This document shows positions 1 to 7,997 of a stretch of DNA of 64,000 nucleotides, piece by piece. The first letter of the stretch is position 1. Every line of letters begins with the position of its first letter. The stretch is taken from contig NZ_SOHA01000005.1 of NCBI RefSeq assembly GCF_004403065.1, positions 416,352 to 480,351 on the forward strand, in the 5' to 3' direction. Below the pieces are notes generated by a model. It had not been told where the DNA came from, made no database searches, and was given only the letters and a program-made list of their open reading frames with translations. The position numbers were made by a program, and so were the translations under genes. The DNA comes from Cryobacterium cryoconiti. Lineage in GTDB: Bacteria > Actinomycetota > Actinomycetes > Actinomycetales > Microbacteriaceae.

Positions 1-67
1 CTGACCTCCCCCCTCACGCGTGCACGGTAGGCACCTCGTGAGGTGTACGCTCGAATGAATGCCCCGC

Positions 68-83
68 ATACCCATAGGGGTAT
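68..83 (+). promoter_or_regulatory. CsoR/CstR-type operator
   Basis: A perfect inverted repeat, ATACCC-ATAG-GGGTAT, lies 49 nt before the start codon at 132. Operators of the CsoR family, including the persulfide sensor CstR, have this A/T-flanked G-tract form. The downstream gene encodes a sulfane-sulfur enzyme, so a CstR-like repressor is the likeliest ligand. No csoR/cstR gene lies in the window; it may be just upstream of the edge. Metal-responsive CsoR is the alternative. Confidence 0.65.
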
Positions 84-131
84 CTGCCGGGTTGGCCTGA
101 ACGCTGTCCCGGCCAACCGAAAGGCACCTCC

Positions 132-2651
132 ATGAAAATCGTCGTCGTTGGCGGAGTCGCAGCCGGCGCATCCGTCGCCGCCCGGGCCCGTCGTCTGGAT
201 GAATTCGCTGAAATCATAGTTCTGGAACGTGGCCACCACGTCTCGTTCGCCAATTGCGGCCTGCCGTACCATGTTGGCGAGGTGATCGCAGATCGCAGCC
301 GACTTCTTCTACAGACTCCGGAGAGCCTGCGTGAATCCCTCGACATTGATGTGCGCGTCGGCCATGAGGTCACCGGGATCGACCGGGCTGCTCGCACCGT
401 CACGATCCGCGAGGTCGACAGCGGTCGGGAATACGTCGAGAATTACGATGCCCTGGCATTATGCCCCGGTGCCGAGCCGTTGCGCCCGCCGCTGCCGGGC
501 ATCGACCTGGCCGGAGTGCACGTTCTGCGTCGAATCGGCGACATGGATTCCATTAAAGCTCAGCTGGATGCCGCACTCACCCAGGCCGCCACGGGCGCCC
601 GCGGACCCGTCCGAACCGTCGTGATCGGAGCCGGCTACATCGGCCTGGAAATGGCGGAGAACCTCAAACACCGCGGCGCGCTCGTGGACGTCGTCGAGAT
701 GAGCGACCAGATCCTGCCGCCGCTCGACCACGAGCTGTCCGTCCCCGTGGAGCAACATCTCCGCAGCCGGGGAATCTCCCTGCACCTCTCCACCGCCGCA
801 GCAGCCTTCACGGCCCGGAAGGGCGGCGGGCTGAACGTCGAGCTGACCGACGGGACCGTGCTGGAAGCCGACCTCGTCATCCTGTCCGCCGGAGTGCGCC
901 CCAACACGAGCCTGGCCCGGGACGCCGGGCTGGAAATCGGACCGCGCGGCGGAATCACGGTCGACACCCACATGCAGACCTCCGACCCGCACATCTGGGC
1001 GGCCGGTGACTCGGTGGAGACCCCGCACACGGTGCTCCCCGGTCTGTGGCTGGCACCCCTGGCCGGCCCGGCCAACCGCGAAGCCCGCGTTGCGGCGGAG
1101 AACATCTGCGGTCGCACCACCGAGTACAAGTCAACCCAGGGAACGTCGATCGTGAAGATCTTCGACATGGTCGCCGGCGGCACCGGTGCGACCGAGCGCC
1201 AGCTGCTCGCGGCCGGGCTGCCGTACCGGGCCGTGCACGTGCACCCGTCCGGGCACGCCGGGTACTACCCGGGAACCGCCATGATGCAGTTGAAGGTGCT
1301 CTTCGCACCCGATACCGGCCGCATCCTCGGCGCGCAGGCCGCTGGTTTCGACGGCGTCGACAAGCGCCTCGACGTGATGGCCACGGCCCTGCGGGCCGGA
1401 ATGACCGTCTACGACCTCGAGGAACTCGAGCTCGCGTATGCTCCGCCGTTCGGTTCCGCCAAGGACCCCATCAACATGGCCGGCTTCGTCGCCAGCAATG
1501 TTCTCCGCGGCGACCTCACCCTCTGGTACGCGCAGGACTACCCGGCAACAACGGCCGGCGCTCGCCTGGTCGACGTGCGCACGCCCGAAGAGTTCTCCAT
1601 CTGGCACCTGCCCGGGGCCGAGAACGTGCCGTTGGGCACCATCCGCGAGGCGTCAGCAGACTGGGACCCGTCCGTGCCCGTTCGTCTCTACTGCGCGGTC
1701 GGCTTCCGCAGCTACCTGGGCTATCGGGCACTCGTTCAGCGCGGTTTCACGGATGTCGCCACCCTGTCGGGCGGTTCGGACACCTTCCGCTCCTGGCACG
1801 AGGTCAAGCCGGACAGCGACGAACCGCCGCTGCCGATGACCATGTACGCGGAGGCGGTCGACATCAAGGCGGCCGCGGCGAAGAGCGCGGCCCTCACCCA
1901 GGGCACGGGTGTGCGGGTCGATCTCGACTGCTCGGGTCTGGCCTGCCCCGGCCCGATCATGAAGCTGACCGAGAACATGCGGACGCTGACCCCCGGTGAT
2001 GAGATCGTCGTGCACGTCTCCGACCCCGGCTTCGCCAACGACGCCCCGGCCTGGGCCCGGCGCAACGGCCACCAGTTGCTGGCCATCGCACCGGAAGGCC
2101 CCGGCTACGTCGCCACCATGCGGAAGGGCGGCGTGATTGCCCCTACCCTGCAGTCGGCGGCCGGACCGGCGGTGACCAAACCGGGGAAGACCTCGTTCGT
2201 CATCTTCTCGGGTGACCTGGACAAGGTGCTCGCTGCATTCATCATCGCCAACGGCGCCATCGCCATGGGCGACGAGGTCTCGATGTTCTTCACCTTCTGG
2301 GGGCTCAACTCGCTGCGGCGCTCAAACCCGCCCAAGCGGGAGCGCAAGGCGATCGACAAGATGTTCGCCACCATGATGCCCTCGGGTGCGGGCAGCATGC
2401 CGTTGTCGCAGATGAACATGCTCGGGGCCGGGGCGGCGCTGATCAAGAAGGTCATGAAGGACAACTCGGTTGCCTCCCTGCCGGAACTGATCACATCGGC
2501 CCAGACCGGCGGGGCCCGCCTCATCGCCTGCACGATGACGATGGACCTGCTCGGCATCGCCGAAACGGATCTGATGGAGGGCGTGGAGCTCGGCGGAGTG
2601 GCCACCTTCCTCGGTGAAGCAGCGGAGTCGACGACGACGCTCTTCATCTAG
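132..2651 (+). CDS. Four-domain FAD-dependent CoA-disulfide/persulfide reductase (CoADR-rhodanese-TusA-DsrE)
   Basis: This 839-aa cytoplasmic protein fuses four sulfur-transfer modules. Residues 1-450 form a pyridine nucleotide-disulfide oxidoreductase, with an FAD motif near 7-13, an active-site Cys42 in a SFANCG context, an NAD(P)H motif near 163-170 and the FAD-closing AAGD near 291. A rhodanese domain (about 470-560) carries Cys521. A TusA/SirA domain (about 595-670) carries the CPGP motif with Cys605. The C-terminal 150 residues are DsrE/DsrF-like with Cys800. All four expected cysteines are present. Family knowledge supports NAD(P)H-dependent reduction of CoA persulfide, CoA disulfide or polysulfide with relay of sulfane sulfur. 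GAAAGG is a good ribosome site 7 nt before the ATG. It appears monocistronic. The exact substrate is not decided by sequence. Confidence 0.9.
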   Translation: MKIVVVGGVAAGASVAARARRLDEFAEIIVLERGHHVSFANCGLPYHVGEVIADRSRLLLQTPESLRESLDIDVRVGHEVTGIDRAARTVTIREVDSGREYVENYDALALCPGAEPLRPPLPGIDLAGVHVLRRIGDMDSIKAQLDAALTQAATGARGPVRTVVIGAGYIGLEMAENLKHRGALVDVVEMSDQILPPLDHELSVPVEQHLRSRGISLHLSTAAAAFTARKGGGLNVELTDGTVLEADLVILSAGVRPNTSLARDAGLEIGPRGGITVDTHMQTSDPHIWAAGDSVETPHTVLPGLWLAPLAGPANREARVAAENICGRTTEYKSTQGTSIVKIFDMVAGGTGATERQLLAAGLPYRAVHVHPSGHAGYYPGTAMMQLKVLFAPDTGRILGAQAAGFDGVDKRLDVMATALRAGMTVYDLEELELAYAPPFGSAKDPINMAGFVASNVLRGDLTLWYAQDYPATTAGARLVDVRTPEEFSIWHLPGAENVPLGTIREASADWDPSVPVRLYCAVGFRSYLGYRALVQRGFTDVATLSGGSDTFRSWHEVKPDSDEPPLPMTMYAEAVDIKAAAAKSAALTQGTGVRVDLDCSGLACPGPIMKLTENMRTLTPGDEIVVHVSDPGFANDAPAWARRNGHQLLAIAPEGPGYVATMRKGGVIAPTLQSAAGPAVTKPGKTSFVIFSGDLDKVLAAFIIANGAIAMGDEVSMFFTFWGLNSLRRSNPPKRERKAIDKMFATMMPSGAGSMPLSQMNMLGAGAALIKKVMKDNSVASLPELITSAQTGGARLIACTMTMDLLGIAETDLMEGVELGGVATFLGEAAESTTTLFI

Positions 2652-2673
2652 GCCGCGACACCGCCCCCAACGA

Positions 2674-2749
2674 ATTCGACGGAGATTCTGCTCCAGACAC
2701 CGCTTTTGGGATCAAAAACGGGTAGTTGAGCCAGAATCTCCGTCGAATT
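2674..2749. repeat. 76-bp intergenic palindromic element (type A)
   Basis: The arms AATTCGACGGAGATTCTG (2674-2691) and its exact reverse complement (2732-2749) flank a 40-nt loop. The loop folds again through CCG-x-TTTTG/CAAAA-x-CGG. It fills the gap between two convergent genes. There is no U-tract and the arms are not GC-clamped, so a plain intrinsic terminator is a poor fit; it looks more like a REP/MITE-type hairpin element or a bidirectional stop. Confidence 0.8.
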
Positions 2750-2764
2750 GGTGAGACGGTGGGC

Positions 2765-3127
2765 CTAGGGGGCTTCGTCGACGATCCCGATGAAGGCGTT
2801 GCCGATGCCGTCGACTTCGGTGCGACTCAGACCGGCCTCGGCATCCGGGAGCTCCTCGGAACCGTGATAGTCGCAGGTCAGGTACGTGAAAGCGGGCCAC
2901 CACTTCTTGGGCCGGGCAGCCTCGGTGAACCCGCAGACATCGCAGCGGAGCTCCACCCAGACCGGCTTCTTGCCGGTGCGATTGGCCCGGGACTGCACGA
3001 GCCACGCCGGCGGGTTGCGCTCGATCTCAGCCAGCTCGGCCTCCGACATCCGGGTGGGAAGGTTGTGGCGCTGCGCCATTTCGAGCGGGATATCAAGGCG
3101 CAGTGCAGCCATTCGTCGCGTAATCAT
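2765..3127 (-). CDS. Conserved hypothetical protein, possible zinc-binding
   Basis: A 120-aa cytoplasmic protein that I do not recognise as a named family. It has C62-x2-C65 followed 19 residues later by C85-x2-H88, spaced like a small zinc ribbon or knuckle. The N-terminal third is a charged helix-rich stretch and the C-terminus is acidic. I took the ATG at 3127, which has a weak GGA 8 nt upstream; an internal ATG at 3112 is possible. It is convergent with the persulfide reductase gene and divergent from the DUF4097-like gene. It has no signal peptide or membrane segment. Codon use and a clean frame support a real gene. Confidence 0.7.
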   Translation of the reverse strand: MITRRMAALRLDIPLEMAQRHNLPTRMSEAELAEIERNPPAWLVQSRANRTGKKPVWVELRCDVCGFTEAARPKKWWPAFTYLTCDYHGSEELPDAEAGLSRTEVDGIGNAFIGIVDEAP

Positions 3128-3219
3128 CTCAATCCAGAGTAGATGCTCCCGCGCCGGTCGAGGGTACTCTCGAGGGCAACAGCGCGCACTCGGCCGCTCG
3201 AATGCCAGGAGGACTGCGA

Positions 3220-4038
3220 ATGAGCCGGACTCCCCCTCCCCCTCAATCGTCCCGTGCGGGGCTGTCTCCGGGCGCCCGGACCGCGCTCATCGTGGCTCTT
3301 GTCCTCGGAGGCGTGGTGACTGTGGTGGGGCTGATCCTGATCGGGTCGGTGCTTCGCGGCGCCAGTCTCGGTGGTTCCTACACGGATCGGGCGAGCGTCG
3401 ACGCCGGGAGCCAGGTTCTGGCCACGGTGCCGAACGCCTCGGTGACGTTGTCACCCAGCACCGACGGCCAGGTGTACGTCGACGCCCGGGGCACCTACCT
3501 CGGAAAGGCACCGAAATTGCGGGTGAGCACATCGGGGGACGTCACCACCATCTCGGGAGGCTGCCCCACGCAGTGGTTCGGTTTCTGCTCGGTCGACCTT
3601 GCGATTCGACTTCCCGCGGATGTGCCCGTGACCGTCCTGGCCCAGAACGGGCGCCTGTCGACGACAGGCCTGACCGGGTCCCTCGACCTGGCAACGACCA
3701 ACGGCCGGATTCAGACGGACGGCAGCCGCGGGGACCTTGATCTGCGCACCACCAACGGCGGCATCGACGTGCGGGGCTCGTCGTCGGGGCGCGTTTCGGC
3801 GGCCACCACGAACGGCAGCGTCGAACTCGATTTCATCGACCCGCCGTCCGACGTCGACGCCCGGAGTACGAACGGCAGGGTCGTCGTGCGGGTGCCTGAT
3901 GACGGGGAGCCGTACCGGGTGGACGCCCGCACGACCAACGGCGGGGTCGACAGCGCCTCCGTGCCCACCGACCCCTCCGCCCGGCGTTCCATCACTGCGG
4001 TCACCACGAACGGCACGGTCGCGGTCGAGACCCGCTGA
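3220..4038 (+). CDS. DUF4097-like membrane-anchored beta-repeat protein
   Basis: A 272-aa protein: a short Pro/Ser-rich cytoplasmic head, one membrane helix at about 21-45, then an all-beta outer region. The outer part carries six copies of a (T/S)TNG motif (TTNGR, TTNGG, TTNGS, STNGR, TTNGG, TTNGT) at about 20-residue spacing, as in DUF4097/putative-adhesin right-handed beta-helix proteins. One Cys pair (GGCP and GFCS) precedes the repeats. The start is set by AGGAGG at 3207-3212, 7 nt before ATG 3220; the upstream ATG at 3202 would lie before the ribosome site. The function is unknown; cell-envelope localisation is inferred from topology. Confidence 0.8.
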   Translation: MSRTPPPPQSSRAGLSPGARTALIVALVLGGVVTVVGLILIGSVLRGASLGGSYTDRASVDAGSQVLATVPNASVTLSPSTDGQVYVDARGTYLGKAPKLRVSTSGDVTTISGGCPTQWFGFCSVDLAIRLPADVPVTVLAQNGRLSTTGLTGSLDLATTNGRIQTDGSRGDLDLRTTNGGIDVRGSSSGRVSAATTNGSVELDFIDPPSDVDARSTNGRVVVRVPDDGEPYRVDARTTNGGVDSASVPTDPSARRSITAVTTNGTVAVETR

Positions 4039-4100
4039 TCCCGGCACCCGGCACCGCGCAGTCCGGCCCGCAGGAATGGCCGCCCGTGAAAGACTGAAGC

Positions 4101-4976
4101 ATGCGCGATATCGACTCCCCCCTCGGCCTGCTCCTCGACGTGGACGGGCCGATCGCCAGCCCGGTCACCCGCACCATCGCCACGCCCAGCATCATCACGG
4201 ACCTGATCCGGCTGGCCGGCGCCAACGTTCCCATCGCCTTCATCACCGGGCGGTCGTCGGCCTTCATCCGCGAACAGGTGGTGGCCCCGCTGCGGGCGGT
4301 CGGCCTCCCCGATTCGATGCGGATGTACGGCGTCTGCGAGAAGGGCGCCGTCTGGTTCCCGATCACGGCCGAGGGCATGGGCGACGTTGTCATCGACGAG
4401 AGCGTGGCCCTTCCGGGCGCCGCCGTCGATCTGCTGCGCTCCCTTGTCGCGGACCGGTTCTCCGCGACGATGTTCTTCGATGAGACGAAGCAGGCCATGG
4501 TCTCCGTCGAGCAGCGCACGGATGCGGACGACGCAAGCTACCAGGCGGCCGCGGCCGAGTTCAACGAGGCCGCGTTCTCGGTTCTTGTGGGACTGGGGTT
4601 GGGCATCCGTTTCGGCGATCGCATCGTTCCGGATGCCGACGGAGCCGTAGGGTTCCGGATCGACCCGACGATCATCTCGACCGACATCGAGTCGGTCACC
4701 CTCGACAAGGACCGCGGTGCGGAGCGCGCCCTGGCCTTCTTCTCCGAGTCGGGTTCGCTCCCCCAGGTCTGGCGCTCGGTCGGGGACTCCCGCAGCGACT
4801 ACCTGATGGCGGACCATCTGCACACTGCCGGGTACGACGTGGCCCACGTGGACGTGCGGCCGTCCGACGGCATCCTCGACCGCCCCTACCCTGTGATCGT
4901 CGAGGGTGACCTCATCCACGATGCGGCCGGCGCGAAGTTCCTCCGCCACTGGGTCGACAAGCTGAGCCTGGGCTGA
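4101..4976 (+). CDS. HAD-superfamily hydrolase of unknown substrate
   Basis: A 291-aa cytoplasmic protein with the three HAD signatures: DVDG with Asp13/Asp15 (motif I), ITGRSS near 48-53 (motif II) and GDSRSDY near 229-235 (motif IV, metal binding). The layout resembles Cof/sucrose-phosphatase/trehalose-phosphatase type HADs, in which the TGR motif binds phosphate. The motif I position after Asp15 is Gly-Pro-Ile, where many HADs have T-L/T-I. It sits alone, 62 nt behind the DUF4097-like gene and convergent with the DnaJ gene. A phosphatase on a sugar phosphate is plausible but unproven. Confidence 0.75.
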   Translation: MRDIDSPLGLLLDVDGPIASPVTRTIATPSIITDLIRLAGANVPIAFITGRSSAFIREQVVAPLRAVGLPDSMRMYGVCEKGAVWFPITAEGMGDVVIDESVALPGAAVDLLRSLVADRFSATMFFDETKQAMVSVEQRTDADDASYQAAAAEFNEAAFSVLVGLGLGIRFGDRIVPDADGAVGFRIDPTIISTDIESVTLDKDRGAERALAFFSESGSLPQVWRSVGDSRSDYLMADHLHTAGYDVAHVDVRPSDGILDRPYPVIVEGDLIHDAAGAKFLRHWVDKLSLG

Positions 4977-5001
4977 CGCCAACCGTGCACCCGGCGGCAC
5001 T

Positions 5002-5937
5002 CTAGTCGGACGTGAACCGGATCCCGTCCTGCAGGCGGCTGCGCACCTCGAACACCTTCTCGAAACTGCCGCGGTCCATCCCCGGCAGCCCGCTGCGGAG
5101 CACTCCGATCAGGCGCGACCGAGGCAGGATGATCACCGTCGGGCGACGGCCGCGGCCGGGAACGGTCAGCGGCTCCGTCACGGCGTCGTCGGGAAGCACG
5201 ATCAGCGCCGCCGTGAACCGGATGCGGATCGACTTCGCGAGGGCCCGCACGGCGACTTCGACGTCTTCGACGGGACGGTCGTCCGGCCCGAGGGCCTCAC
5301 CCACGAGTTCCCCACGGCGGAGCTCGACCGCTCCGCCCCAATCCTCGGAGAGGACCGCGAACAGTCCCGCCGGTCCGAGCACGACGTGGTCCACTTTCGC
5401 CCCGTGAGCACCTGCCACCACGTCGTGCCAGGCCGTGAAACCGATCCCGAGGCCCGACACGAGTTGCGCCGTCGACTCCTCTGCCAATGCCTTCGCCAGC
5501 CAGTGCCGGATCTCCCGGGGCGCGGACCGAATCAGCCCGGGCTCGTACGGGTCGTCGATGGTGCGTCCCCGCCCGACCCACTCCCGCAGGAGGTCCAGGT
5601 AGCGCTGTCGTGCCTCGCCGCCCGGATGGCCGTACATTCGTGCGCGGGGACCGGCCTGGGTCGCCGGGTTCCGCCCGGTGCCCGAGGCGTAGGCGGTACG
5701 CACCGGCTCGGCAGCAGAGTCCGGGTATCGGCGGCGGTCATAGTCGGCTCGGCTCCCCGGACTTCCGATGCGTTCCCACGCGATCTGCACGGCGTGGAAG
5801 GCGGCGGCGTCTCCGCCGACATCCGGATGCGTGTGGCGAAGCAGTCGACGGTAGGCGCGGCGGAGTTCGTCGTCGCTTGCCGACGGGCTGACACCGAGCA
5901 CCTCGTAGGGGGACGCCGCGGCCGGGCTCTCTGACAT
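5002..5937 (-). CDS. J-domain protein with C-terminal NERD-like domain
   Basis: A 311-aa protein. Residues 8-67 are a J-domain with the HPD triad at 37-39, which in DnaJ-family proteins stimulates Hsp70 ATPase. There is no Gly/Phe or zinc-finger region, so it is a type III (DnaJ-C) co-chaperone. After a basic linker, residues about 165-290 contain a KVDHVVLGPAGLFAV stretch and a later conserved hydrophobic core typical of the nuclease-related domain (NERD). This fusion suggests Hsp70 recruitment to a nucleic-acid-linked task, which is inference. The ATG at 5937 is preceded by AAAGAG. No dnaK or grpE lies nearby. Confidence 0.8.
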   Translation of the reverse strand: MSESPAAASPYEVLGVSPSASDDELRRAYRRLLRHTHPDVGGDAAAFHAVQIAWERIGSPGSRADYDRRRYPDSAAEPVRTAYASGTGRNPATQAGPRARMYGHPGGEARQRYLDLLREWVGRGRTIDDPYEPGLIRSAPREIRHWLAKALAEESTAQLVSGLGIGFTAWHDVVAGAHGAKVDHVVLGPAGLFAVLSEDWGGAVELRRGELVGEALGPDDRPVEDVEVAVRALAKSIRIRFTAALIVLPDDAVTEPLTVPGRGRRPTVIILPRSRLIGVLRSGLPGMDRGSFEKVFEVRSRLQDGIRFTSD

Positions 5938-6071
5938 CCAGCAATCTCTTTCAGCGTTGGTGCGGCCGGCAGTGGAACAGCCGGCCAGTCGAGAAACACA
6001 CTACCGACCCTGGCTGGCATCTCGCCTGAAGGTCGTGGTGAGTCCGAGGGCAAACCGGTTTGTTGCGCTGA

Positions 6072-6917
6072 TCAGCCTGCGAATTCTCGGACCGGGCGGC
6101 CGGACACGCCGACCTCGGCCACGAACAAAGACCCCGCCAGCGGGTCCTGCCCGGGTCTGAGGTTCTCCCGCGTGGTGGTGATGAAGAGCTGGTTGAGCTC
6201 CGGACCACCGAATGTGCAGGCGGTCACATTGGTGGCGCCGACGCTCACGATGCCGTCGAGCCGACCATCCGGCGAATACCGGCGCACGGCACTACCGCCG
6301 TAGAGGGCAACCCACACGAAGCCCTCGGCGTCGACGGTCAGGCCGTCGGGATATCCGTGCTCGGCCGGGATGTCCACGAAGCGACGCAGCCCGGTCAGGC
6401 CGGACTCGGGGCTGTAGTCCAGCACGGCGATCCGGCCGGTCGGTGTGTCGTTGAAGTAGGCGAGGGACCCGTCCGGGCTCCACTCCAGCCCGTTCGAAAT
6501 GGTGAGATCCTCCAGAACGACCATCACTGCGCCCTCCGGATCCAGTCGGTACAGCAGTGCCGCCCCCGGCGCCTGGTCGTAGGCCATCGTGCCGCAGTAG
6601 AAGCGGCCGTCCGGGTCGCAACCGCCGTCGTTCATCCGCAGCCCGGGGTCGTCCCAGAGCGGGTCGAGTACGGTGATCGTGCCGGCGGCGTCTTCCAGTG
6701 CGAAACCGCGTTCCAGCGCCATCACGGCGCCGCCGGAGCTCCGCGGCCGGAGGGCCGCCGCGATCGTGCCCACGTGACGGCGACTGACGGTGTCGCCCTG
6801 CAGGGAGAGCACGTCACCGGCGAACATGTCCACCCAGCGCAATCCGCCCCAGCCGTCGCACCAGACCGGGCCCTCGCCGTGGAAGGCGACCGGGTCGGTT
6901 CGCTGTGTGGCGCGCAC
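6072..6917 (-). CDS. SMP-30/gluconolactonase/LRE family lactonase
   Basis: A 281-aa six-bladed beta-propeller protein. The metal ligands of the SMP-30 fold are visible: Glu15 in GEGPVW, Asn in the NDGGCDPDGRFYCGTM block, Asn in ISNGLEWSPD and Asp in YPDGLTVDAEGFVW. Family members hydrolyse sugar lactones such as gluconolactone with a divalent metal in the cytoplasm. The start is a GTG at 6917 without a strong ribosome site, so the N-terminus is uncertain by a few residues. It is followed on the same strand, after 134 nt, by the J-domain gene. The natural substrate is not fixed by sequence. Confidence 0.85.
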   Translation of the reverse strand: MRATQRTDPVAFHGEGPVWCDGWGGLRWVDMFAGDVLSLQGDTVSRRHVGTIAAALRPRSSGGAVMALERGFALEDAAGTITVLDPLWDDPGLRMNDGGCDPDGRFYCGTMAYDQAPGAALLYRLDPEGAVMVVLEDLTISNGLEWSPDGSLAYFNDTPTGRIAVLDYSPESGLTGLRRFVDIPAEHGYPDGLTVDAEGFVWVALYGGSAVRRYSPDGRLDGIVSVGATNVTACTFGGPELNQLFITTTRENLRPGQDPLAGSLFVAEVGVSGRPVREFAG

Positions 6918-6945
6918 GGAAGGCTCTGCCGGCCCTGAACTCTGG

Positions 6946-7110
6946 CTAGTCGCGGAGGATCTGCACGGGGATTGCCACGGCGACGGAGACGCACAGGATA
7001 CCGCTGAGGAAGATCGGCAGCTGCCAGGCCGTCACCTCGAACGCGAACCCGAACAGCCAGAGACCGAAGACGAAAATGGCCATTGCGACGGTGAAGGCGA
7101 CGGCGTTCAT
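6946..7110 (-). CDS. 54-aa small membrane protein
   Basis: A short frame encodes 54 residues beginning MNAVAFTVAM and ending QILRD. Two hydrophobic helices, about 5-22 and 31-50, are separated by a short EVTAWQLP turn, giving a hairpin membrane protein. AAGGA lies 6 nt before the ATG at 7110. It stands 28 nt upstream of the lactonase start, so the two may form an operon. No family is recognised. It is below usual gene-calling length and easily missed; the good ribosome site and the amphipathic layout argue it is real. Confidence 0.75.
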   Translation of the reverse strand: MNAVAFTVAMAIFVFGLWLFGFAFEVTAWQLPIFLSGILCVSVAVAIPVQILRD

Positions 7111-7179
7111 GGTGCGTTCCTTTCGAGCGATGCCCGCACTGGTCGCCGGGCCGATGAATCGAGCGTACCGGTTCGCCCG

Positions 7180-7893
7180 TCAGATGGTCGACGGCTCCCC
7201 GACGGGCTCGATCAGTTCCGGTCCATCGCCACGCACCGGAGCCACTTCGTGATAGCGGAGGTTCTCGACCGCTTCCCGGGAGGCGGCCACGGCCGCGTAC
7301 ACCAGGTCCTGATCACCAGTCGTGTGCGGGTCGAGCCACTGGTCCCACCATTCCTCGGCGACGATGACGGGCATGCGGTCGTGCAGGGCCGCCAGCGGCC
7401 CCTCGGCTTCCTGGGTCAGAATCGTCGCCGACAGCACCCAGCGAGCGGGGTCGTCGTCGGCCAGCGCCGGATTGCGCCACCACGAATACAGGCCGGCGAA
7501 GGCCAGCGGCAGGCCATCATCCGAGTGGATGAAGTAGGGGGTCTTCACGGTGCCGGCCGTGCGCCACTCGTAGTAGCCGGTGGCAGGCACGAGCGCGCGC
7601 CGGGAGGCGACCGACGGCGCGAACGTCGGCTTGGCCGCCGCCGTCTCCGAGCGCGCGTTGAATGTCGGGAAACCGGACTGGAGCTCGGTGGCGAACGAGG
7701 GGACAAGAGACCACCGCGCGGATTCGAGCCGCCGGACGACCGGCCCTGACTTCGCCGACTCGAGCACGATCGGGATCTGCTCGGTGGGCTTGATGTTCCA
7801 CGACGGCTCCGGGAGGTCGGCACCCTCATGCTCGACGTCGAACATTGCGGCGAGGTCGGACGCCGTATCCGTGATGATGAATCGCCCGCACAT
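7180..7893 (-). CDS. yedK: SOS response-associated peptidase (SRAP/HMCES/YedK family)
   Basis: A 237-aa protein. After Met removal the catalytic Cys2 (MCGRF) becomes N-terminal, the hallmark of SRAP proteins, which form a thiazolidine crosslink to abasic sites in single-stranded DNA. Other family signatures are visible: SWNIKPTEQIPIV, the Asn/Arg region ARSETA, ALVPATGYYEW (Glu that removes the Met and helps catalysis) and HDRMPVIV with the active His. The start must be the ATG at 7893 because Cys2 is essential. No LexA box is seen in the 100 nt upstream, so SOS control is not supported here. It is divergent from the DUF3097 gene. Confidence 0.93.
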   Translation of the reverse strand: MCGRFIITDTASDLAAMFDVEHEGADLPEPSWNIKPTEQIPIVLESAKSGPVVRRLESARWSLVPSFATELQSGFPTFNARSETAAAKPTFAPSVASRRALVPATGYYEWRTAGTVKTPYFIHSDDGLPLAFAGLYSWWRNPALADDDPARWVLSATILTQEAEGPLAALHDRMPVIVAEEWWDQWLDPHTTGDQDLVYAAVAASREAVENLRYHEVAPVRGDGPELIEPVGEPSTI

Positions 7894-7997
7894 GGTTCAC
7901 AGGCTACTACCGACGAACGACGCCGATTCGATCGCGCCGGGCATCCGCTAGCGTCGGTTGCGGCGTCGGCGCGGCGCAGGAGCGAGGTTGGCCAGGA

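Noticed and set aside
32..45. CACCTC-GT-GAGGTG palindrome near the window edge
   Set aside because: Short and not matched elsewhere; it could be a second operator half but I cannot support a role.
3155..3177. GGTCGAGGGTACTCTCGAG segment resembling the type C hairpin
   Set aside because: Only partial similarity and no second long arm; likely chance.
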